A stretch of DNA of 64,000 nucleotides. Origin: Auriscalpium vulgare (Eukaryota > Basidiomycota > Agaricomycetes > Russulales > Auriscalpiaceae). The notes under the pieces are model-generated. The model was given only the letters and a program-made list of their open reading frames with translations, was not told where the DNA came from and made no database searches. The stretch covers positions 1 through 64,000 of the forward strand of contig JAHBBC010000041.1 in assembly GCA_019915015.1 (NCBI GenBank). Reading direction: 5' to 3'. A program made the position numbers and the translations under genes. Shown in pieces: positions 56,199-64,000 of the stretch. How positions within the stretch are numbered: position 1 is the first letter of the stretch; the number at the start of each line of letters is the position of its first letter.

Positions 56199-58360
56199 TC
56201 AAGCCGCCGACAAAATGAGCTTTTCGGCCATCGCGCTCCGCGGCGAGATCGAACATTTAAACGGCTGCGGTTGCCTAGATCCGAGCCACCATTAGAACAG
56301 CGCACACATTGACAACTAGGATGAGCAACATACGCTATGATATGACCCACATTCACGTTTCCGTCAATACATGCTTCCTCCGGGCCGCCTTTTGGCCTGC
56401 CAACAGAGAACGTCGACAGCACCATAGCTGCGGTAATAAAAATGACCGATTCTGCGATGAACCGGCCAGGACATATTCTGTGCCATGCTGTGAGTTTGTC
56501 ATCGCGTAGAAGAAATCAACAAACGTTACCTCTTGCCAAAGCCGAACGCAGCGCTGAGAAGTGGGTCGTCCTTGAGTTCACCGTCCGCCGTCAGATGGCG
56601 CTCGGGGTTGAATGTCTCGGGCGCTGGGTAGACAGCTGGATTGTTAAGCATAGCCCTGCGTACCAACGGTTAGATGCATTGGTCACGACGTGAGCAACCG
56701 CAGTGAGCGTACCATGCATTGGCGATTACCATCGAGCCTTCAGAGTGGTATTATGCAGGGAAACCGAGTATGACCATTTGAGCGCATACCTTTCGGGATG
56801 AAATATCCGTCGTAAACATCGTCTTCCATGGAGGCGTGCGGAATACCTGATGAAGTGCGCGAGTCTGCTGACAGTCATAATCGGCATCTCTTCGACGTAC
56901 CTGACGGCGCAACCATTCTCCAGCGCATGACCTCTTTACACAAAGCATTGACGTATGGTAGGTTGGGACGATCCTCGAAACTGGGCAGCCTCGTTCCCCC
57001 GGTGACGGCGTCGACTTCAGCATGAGCTCGTTCTTGGATGGCTGGGTAGCGAGCCAGCATGAGGAAGAAGGCACGCAAAGAATGGGTGGTCTGACAAGGA
57101 ATCAGGTCTGCCAGAGGACGTCTGACACAATGCAGACTGCCTTACAGTACTAGCGCCACCTAGGAAAAGGGTGCCCAAAGCTTCAACGATGTCTCTCTCT
57201 TCTTTGTCCGACGAGTCTAACTGCTGATGTTCCCGGAGCTCGTGGAGAGCTATACAGTCAGGGGACGCCCCCCGCTCCTAAGAAAGCCACTTATATAAAC
57301 TTAAAGGGTTTCTGTTGACGCGGGTATTAAAGTCGCTGGTAACATACCGCTGCCTCCTTGAACCTACTCCATGGACCAATGATGCTAGCCTCCCCTATAT
57401 CGTGACCGCGTCGTGCAAGACCTTTGAAGCCCATTCCTGGCAATATTCGGGAAGGTGTCGAACTACGACCACGTCTTGACTCGAGATCAGCATAATAAGC
57501 CAATGGTGCACTCACGGAAGGGGAACATGTTGACAGAGACGGACTGTGGTAAGACATGACTCTCCATCATGTAGGCGATATTATTAGATCCTGTCAGATT
57601 CTCGTCGTTCCTTCCCTTGACGTCGAGTCCATAAGCCAGGGCAAGGATGAGCGATCCTTGAAAACTGCAATTGTAATAAGCACAATGAACGGGGTTCTGG
57701 GGGAGGGGAGGACAAAACTATTCAATGTGGTCCGCGAAGTTCTCTGGGTCTTGCAAGAGATGGTTGAGAAACCTGTGCACCTTCATGATCTGCGCAGGAC
57801 GGTAGTTGACAATGGCACTAGGCCGCATGCTTCGTTCAAGAATGCGTCGAGCGAGACGCCACTTGACGCCAAACCGACTGACGGAGGTGACCCATTGCCA
57901 ACCGGCCCTGTTTTGATGTATTCAGGAAGGGCTTGGGGACAAGATTATCATTTTTCTGCAGGTGCTTACAATTCATAGAATGGCACGCGCATTCTATCAG
58001 AATAATTCCTGCTGCGTTTATCGAGGAGATCGTGGGCTATCTTGGGCGATTGAACAACTACGATGAGTTGGCCAAAGACGTTCAGAGAGAATATATCCCC
58101 TATGCGCTTTCTCGACATCATTTGCTCCGGTTGAACTTCATTTGCCTACCGTATTGCTTCCCCAGCTTCGCGTATGCTATCCAGGACTCCTCCAAGGAGG
58201 GCATATCAAACATATTGCCTACGATAGGCAATCCCCGCGGACCAGGAGGATACGGAAGGCCGCCTCTCTTCCGGCGATCATGAAAAGCATTCAAGACATA
58301 AGCTAATATGAGGACAGCCACCAGATCCAGAGCCGTCCAGCGAGAAAGCGAAAAAGCCAT
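56199..58360 (-). CDS. Cytochrome P450 with suspicious in-frame stop
   Basis: Microsomal heme monooxygenase. The start at 58360 gives the membrane anchor MAFSLSRWTALDLVAVLILA, then the proline hinge LPYPPGPRGLPIVGN. Exons continue DIFSLNVFGQLIVVVQSPKI, WQWVTSVSRFGVKWRLARRI and RPAQIMKVHRFLNHLLQDPE. The I-helix is LGTLFLGGASTV, lacking the usual acidic residue (A/G-G-x-D/E-T). ExxR is LCKEVMRWR. PERF-type FNPERHLTADGELKDDP. Heme loop FGFGKR|ICPGRF, formed by an intron and containing the Cys ligand. The C-terminus is QPQPFKCSISPRSAMAEKLI to TGA at 56199. After ADHIE the frame reads TAG (57718-57720) where related P450s have Trp. I found no canonical intron that removes it without losing conserved residues, so the gene may be a pseudogene. 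Confidence 0.82.
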
Positions 58361-58694
58361 GGCGGACGACTGTGGATGTTTGAGGAAGAGCGTCGTCGTG
58401 GGTGGCCATCGAGAGCGTTCTCATAACCACACCATAAGTTTTGCCGAGAAGCCCGCCGAGTGTGCGTCTAGATTAGTGTGTGAAATTGGCTTGAGGGACA
58501 CAGGAGGCGGCGTCAGCTGGCGAGGCCTACCAATTGGTGGCGGCGTGCTTCTCGATGGCGAGTATCATGTGCGGTGCAACTCTGGGCGGCAGCAAGAAAC
58601 CTGAATAATATAAACAGTGGTCGTTATACAGCATTGCTACGATTAACAGGATGAGATGGTCACTACAATACATGCTGATACACCGATTCTTGCG
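58361..58694. other. Spacer between P450 start and cullin stop
   Basis: About 330 bp: P450 promoter and cullin 3' flank. No gene is seen. Confidence 0.45.
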
Positions 58695-61600
58695 CTATGC
58701 CTGCGGTCGACAACATCAGCTCCTGGCCACCCCACCAGGCAGAACAGACGCACCAGGTAATTATATGATTTGCGGTCTTCACAGCGTTCCAAATACTCTC
58801 TCTGAGCACGGTCCTGTCAGCATCACGTATGCCTTGCCAGAGTTACACGACCTACCTCGATCAGCCCCTCGATCCGTTTCTTGATGCTCAGCGGGTTCGG
58901 CTGGAACCGACTCGCCAGCTGTCGCGTCACCTCGTTGATCAGGTCGTTGTGCGTCATGTGTTTGCGGTCCTTCATGATGCGCACAATGCACGCCTAACCC
59001 ACAGGTCAGATCCTCCGCTGTCTCCGACCAGCGTTGCCGCGTACCTCCGTCTGGTGCCGCCGCTCCTCGTCCACACGGTCCTGCGTCTCCTTCCGCTCCT
59101 CACCGCTCTCCACCTTCGATGCCACCGTGCTGATCTTGATCTTCTGCAGCGGTGATGAGAACTCGTCATTGAATGTGAACGAGTCGTCCACGTTGACGTC
59201 GCGGCTTGGCGGATGCTTCTTAAGGATCTTGAATTTGGCGCAGGCGAGGGATTGCAAATTGCGTTGGAGGTCGTTGTCGGGTATCGACGTCGACTGCTTG
59301 ATCTCCTAGAGGCTAATATCAGATATGAGTTGATCAGAACAATAGTATGAGTACTTGCCTCGTAGGTCAGGAACTGGCCCTCCCGTACATCTTCAAAGAG
59401 CAAAAGGATGACTAGTGCAAATGTCGACACATTCAGATCGTGTGTTCGCGACTTGAACGTGGCCCGCACGTCTGCGTTGCCCAACGAGGGCTGCCACGTC
59501 AATCTCCGACCCGAGTGCCGCGAAAGATAGAACTGCTCGAAGGACTTGCTGACTTTGACGAGGTCCGACGGCATCGTGCACGGAATGGGTACGTACGTCA
59601 TGGGCCAGAATGTCGAGGTCATGACTGTCACCGAGATGTCGATGTCCGGAGGCTATCCAACTGCATCAACAACTTGCGACTAAACACAGGAAAGAAGGGA
59701 GGACGTACAGCGGTCTTAGCTAGGTGATTGCGATATGCCGCCATTGTGTCCGATGAGAGCTTCATGTCGTGGAACATACCCTCCAGCTTCTGCGTGAACT
59801 GGTACCCGCACTCGACCTTCAGCTTGGCCAGCATCCCCCGCTCAGCGTCGTCAGAGACCGAGCGCCCGAGGAGGAGCCGCTTCGCGAGGTGGCCCTTGTA
59901 GTACCTCTCGAACACATCCTTCTCTGAGATGTATCTGAATACCGTGATGGTCTTGTCGAGGATCACTTCCACCTCGTTGTCTGATTTCTGTGCATACAGT
60001 CAGACACGTTGCGCGGAAGGTGCTGGGCATCAGGAACTTGCCCCTTTGAGACCTTTCTTGAGGTACTCGTCGATAGACAGAGAGATGAACTCCGGTGCCC
60101 GAGGTTGAAGGTTAATGAACGACTCGAATGCCTATCGGGATTGAGCGAGCTAGTGACGGCGGGAGGAACAGCTCCCGTACCTCATTCAAACCACTTTCGA
60201 TTGCCAGATCATTCTTGAAAGACGTCTTCCAGATCATGTCAAACTTGTCCTTCAGAGCCAGCACGTCTTGCACCCATTTTAGAGCAAGACTGAGGCTCTG
60301 CGCGCCTGCGTTTGCCGGACGCGCCTTCGCCTTTCCCTTGCTCTTGGCTGCCGTGGCGGCGTCATCATCTCCGGGACCGTCGTCCAGCTCCGGTGCACTT
60401 CCTGCGTTGTTAAGCTCCATGCCGCGCCTGATGACGGAGTCCTTCAGAGAGCGTCGCAGAACCGGTAGACCGTCCGGAACCATGATAAAAAGCACGTAGA
60501 GGCGCGCGAGGTCTTCGTACTTCTCAAAGTCAATCATGTTGTCAAGGCCCGAGTACGGCATGCTGTGGATCGCGTGAAGATGCGGAGTGAGCAGGGTGTT
60601 CTGCAGGATTTGCTGCAGGGCCGCAGCCGTCTGCAACGATAGAAACTGGTGCGCGCGGGACTCCTCTTCCGCGAACCGTGCTTCCGCCTGCGCTTGAGAT
60701 GCTCAAGAATCGGCAATGCAGCATTAAGATGTGGACGTACCCTCCGCAGATACTCTGGCGCATCACACGTCTCCAGCAGCCGCTCACCCTCCGCCTTATA
60801 ATACGCCTCTGTCTCCTTGAGAATAGACGGCTCGAGATCTCGCTTGTAGACCGTCACATGCTCGGTCTTGTCGTTCAGCTGTAGCAGCACGTCCACGCAG
60901 CCCGTCGCTGCGGAGCGGTTAATGACGTAACCGTCGCGCTCGATGTGCAGAAAGTTTAGGATCGCGGCGACGAGGTGGCCCGCTATTGGCGGCCGGATGA
61001 CATGCTTCAGGAAGAGGTCGCGCCCGGCCTCGATTATCTCGGGGAGGTGCGCGGTCTTGGCGTGGACTCGATCCTGCGTGCGGGGAGCAGGGTGCATACA
61101 GTGTGCATAAATACAGGCGGGCAACGACGCACCATGTATTTAAGGATGTGACTCAGCTTCGACATGCTACTCGTGTGGTCCTCCCAAACCTTCGTCAGCG
61201 CCTTCAGGAGCCGCTCTGCTTCGGCAGCCTGATGCGTAGGGTCCTGGACCAAGCCGGTCGGGAAGGCGGGGAAGATGATCTCGTCGGCGAGACGGTCGAG
61301 GTTCTGCACGACGAGCTGGATGACGCCGTTGTAGAGCATGTCTCCATGCTTCGTTACAACCATCTGGTATGCGAGGCGGTAATTCTCTTCGAAGGAGAGC
61401 GTGAAGGCGCGATGATTCTGGATTTCGCGAATATTGAACGTAAGCTTGGCCCATGTCTCGTCAATTGAGATGTTCGGTCCGTGCTATGATAGAGCTTGAA
61501 GTGCGTCACAGTAAGATACATAAGAGATGCGCACTTTCTTGGGTGGCTTCTGCTCAGCCGTACGCGGGTCAGCGAGGCACCACGGTAGCATCGGAGCGTA

Positions 61601-61696
61601 ACACTCACGATTTTGGGCTTTATTCGCTTGGACGCTGTGCACTGAATGTAAAAGAGATATTCGCACGGAACACAGGAAACACGTACAAGACGCCAT
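58695..61696 (-). CDS. CUL3: Cullin-3 ubiquitin-ligase scaffold
   Basis: Scaffold of BTB-type E3 ubiquitin ligases. The best model starts with a 10-nt exon (MAS, 61687-61696), then [18 protein letters not shown] and [20 protein letters not shown], giving a basic CUL3-like N-terminus. Cullin repeats: [60 protein letters not shown]. Homology domain: [60 protein letters not shown] and [20 protein letters not shown]. The C-terminal winged helix has the NEDD8 site in [20 protein letters not shown] and [20 protein letters not shown], which fits CUL3 better than CUL4. A 53-nt intron (58701-58753) leaves a final exon of just GCA-TAG, giving the usual ending YLA. An internal Ser/Lys/Ala-rich insert ([15 protein letters not shown]) is unusual. 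Confidence 0.92.
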
Positions 61697-62036
61697 GGTT
61701 CGCTGGTCTCAAAGCTCTGGTGAAGTCGCGCGCGCACGACTCGAGGCTCGCCGGATCCGGATGTTTGTCCATGTTAGATTCAGAGGGTGCTGCACAACAG
61801 CCCACAACATCCGCATGACGGAATCATATTATCATTCAAACGAGCGAAGTTAGCTGGACGGCACAATGGTCATAACGTAGGGGACCTAAAGTGTTAAAAC
61901 AATGAGGGTGGTTGATGTGCGCGTGAAGATGTGTTAGTAGACAGGTGTACAGTATGTGTGACGATCATTGCGGGGTTCCCAAGTAAGCTACATAGCAAGG
62001 AAAGGGGTCGTGACTGAAGACGAGCAATTCTAAAAC
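61697..62036. other. Spacer between cullin start and exportin stop
   Basis: About 340 bp: cullin promoter and exportin 3' flank. An alternative upstream ATG at 61764 (MDKHPDPASLESCARDF) exists but gives no cullin-like leader. No gene is seen. Confidence 0.4.
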
Positions 62037-64000
62037 CTATGAACCAGATCGTGAAGCGCGTACGAAATCGGAGAAATATTTTCGGAATTGTTTTGTATCG
62101 AGATCGCGCATCTTCGTCGTAAACTCTAATGCAGTTTCCGCCGGCCACCCTTGGGCGGGTAAGAAGACGGTCACAAAAAATTCGTACGCTTCCTGCCCGC
62201 GTGTTTTGCCAACAATCTGGAGAAGATTGGCAATTTCGTGGAGCACCTGTGGGTAGCGATGAGCGAGGCGGTAAAGTACGTGGAAAGCAGGTTGCTCACC
62301 ACTAGGACCTGCCCGTCCTTGATGTTCAGTTCCGAGAGGGAAAGGACGCGGAATGCAGTGGGCACAACACTTTCGTAGATGAACCTCTCAAATCCAGGCA
62401 GGCTTTGGGACCCCGGCACGGCGTCGCCGTTCGCTGTTCCATCAGACGAAAGCTTGCCCCAGATGCCCACGCTTCGTCCCAGGAACGTGAACGCAGCGCG
62501 CTGGCTTTGAGGATCTGAAACGTCGCTCGCAAGTTGCAGCATGCTCTGTAACAACGGCTCGAACTGGTCTTTGTTGCCTATTAACGTGTCAGATAATACC
62601 GGGAGGAAGCGTTGAGACGATCACTCACGATCAGATATAAATATGGCGGGAAGTTTTGAAGCGATGGCATTATTGAGGAGAGTGAGGTAGGCCCTCTTGG
62701 TATCATTATGCGACAGTACGTCGTCTGTGCCGTTGACGGGTTGTGACAAAATTGCAGTTATATGAGCGTTGAGTGGCCCAATGAGTTCATCCAAAACATC
62801 GAAAAGATCATGCTGTTGAAGACGAGACATCAGCCGCGCACTTCGGATGGAGCCAACGTCAAAAACGTACCTGCAGTTTGTGAATAAGGAGATTGAGGAA
62901 ATTGATGAAATCGACCAATTCGTTGGGCTCGAAGTGAGCGAGCAAATTGGCCATGAGGGTCGGGATGAACTGAGTAACTTGTGGACCGGCGGTAGCTAGG
63001 ATGCGCGCAAAGGCAAAGCGGGTCTGTAAGGCCATGTGAGCTTTTCAACCATGGCTGAAAGACATAAATTCGCTCACAGCATCGCGGACAGCTTTGAATA
63101 ACTTCATCGCGTCCAATGACAACAAGATCGCCTGAGCAACATTCTGGAATACCTCTAACGGAGGGAATGTGTAGTTCTGAGGAACTGGAGATGGATAATC
63201 GGGGAAGCCTTTGGCGATGTTGCCCAGGGCCATGATGACGTGGTGGATCTTCACAATCGGGAGGACATCCTGAGCGCCTTCTGCGGCCTGCAAATTCACA
63301 GACAACTCGTCCAGCAACGGCCGGACCGCAGAGAGGAGGAGAGCAGTGGACTGCTCTGGAGATTTCCAGAACAGTGAGATCAGGGTGCCGACTGTCTCGA
63401 AGAGATAGAGCTGCGGATCGGCTCCGGAGGTGGCTTCGGCGAGAAGGTCCTGTTGTGGTTCTGTCGGGTCGACCTCGGGAAGTTCAACCTGGATGACCAG
63501 TGTGTCGCGTATCCCTTCTAAAAGGGTCCCAGCCAGTTCTTGTGAGATTTCGTTGCGGTTCTCCTTGATAAATCTGTGGAAGAGATAGAAAACACGAGCG
63601 CGCACTGCAGATTTTGGGCTATGCAGGCCGCTGAAAACGCATAAGCAAAAAATCAGGTCGTCGGGAGGCAATGCGTACCGAGCGTCGACCATGGCTTCCA
63701 GCGCGGGCACGATGCACGAATTGCGCACTTTGAAGAAGTCGCCATACCTGGCCACCGTCTCAAACAGCTGCATGACGACGGGCTGACTCGGATACGCAGA
63801 GATCCCAGACTCAAACAGGGCGGAGATCAATTCTCCGTGGGTTGTGAGAGGATACTCCGCATAGTTGACCTCCTTGCGCTTGTCTTTGGGCACTGCGGGC
63901 GCCTGGCAAAACGCGGAACGTCCCTTCCCAGAGGCTGATGTGGCATGATCAGTATGTACCAACGTGAAGTAGAGTTTTGACACACTCTTGTTGATTTCGC
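62037..64000 (-). CDS. LOS1: Exportin-T (tRNA exporter, Los1/XPOT), 5' end outside window
   Basis: HEAT-repeat karyopherin that carries tRNA out of the nucleus with Ran-GTP. The gene enters from the right edge, so the N-terminal half (Ran/importin-beta N region) is missing. Visible C-terminal half: YAEYPLTTHGELISALFESG, VVMQLFETVARYGDFFKVRN, RYALPPDDLIFCLCVFSGLH and YLFHRFIKENRNEISQELAG. It continues FETVGTLISLFWKSPEQSTA, IHHVIMALGNIAKGFPDYPS, TRFAFARILATAGPQVTQFI, DELIGPLNAHITAILSQPVN, QRAAFTFLGRSVGIWGKLSS, LSLSELNIKDGQVLVVLHEI and LEFTTKMRDLDTKQFRKYFS, ending RASRSGS at TAG 62037-62039. About six exons in the window, all frames consistent. The pattern matches exportin-T rather than exportin-1 or -5. 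Confidence 0.9.

Overview
The window looks like nuclear DNA of a filamentous basidiomycete, most likely an Agaricomycete. It holds densely packed genes on both strands, split by many short introns (mostly 45-65 nt) with GT..AG ends. The gene content is fungal: MIM1, ATG17, a WC-2-type PAS-GATA factor, a KRE9/KNH-type GPI protein, a P450 and a cytochrome-b5/acyl-CoA dehydrogenase fusion. It also carries an intracellular LysM protein and a protein-kinase type that I associate with expanded basidiomycete families. I could not run a search, so the species is unknown. CDS coordinates run from the start to the stop codon and include introns. Exon joins were checked by eye against reading frame and protein family.

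Layout. 0-9.3 kb: MIM1 (+), then four minus-strand genes: b5-acyl-CoA dehydrogenase, LysM protein, SelO and ARP3. 10-14 kb: a Tlg1/syntaxin-6 SNARE (-) divergent from the methylcrotonyl-CoA carboxylase beta subunit (+). 14-17.6 kb: three tandem copies of an unrecognised multi-pass membrane protein. 17.6-20.5 kb: a GPI-anchored protein (-) and ATG17 (-). 20.7-32 kb: uridine kinase (+), vacuolar Ca2+/H+ exchanger (-), tail-anchored CS-domain protein (+), thiamine pyrophosphokinase (+), molybdopterin synthase small subunit (+), CCDC174-like protein (-). 32.4-43.2 kb: SDS22 (+), PAS-GATA factor (-), ankyrin protein (+), PRMT5 (+).

42.6-48.9 kb is the structurally most unusual part. A block made of the PRMT5 3' end, a kinase-like gene and a membrane-protein gene is present twice. 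The second copy is decayed (PRMT5 fragment, frameshifted kinase, membrane-gene remnant). A short piece of tRNA-Tyr 3' sequence lies at its left edge, and an intact intron-bearing tRNA-Tyr follows it. 49.2-64 kb: an NCX/NCLX-like exchanger (+), a GPI-anchored secreted protein (+), a small membrane protein preceded by a 15-bp minisatellite (+), a Q-rich NPF protein (-), a P450 with a suspicious in-frame stop (-), cullin-3 (-) and exportin-T (-, cut by the window end).

Most genes are unrelated housekeeping functions with no operon logic. Several pairs are divergent and share short promoters: ATG17/uridine kinase, CCDC174/SDS22, SNARE/MCC-beta and Ca2+ exchanger/CS protein. I found no rRNA, CRISPR array or intact transposon. 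The best candidates for new biology are the triplicated membrane family and the PRMT5-kinase segmental duplication.
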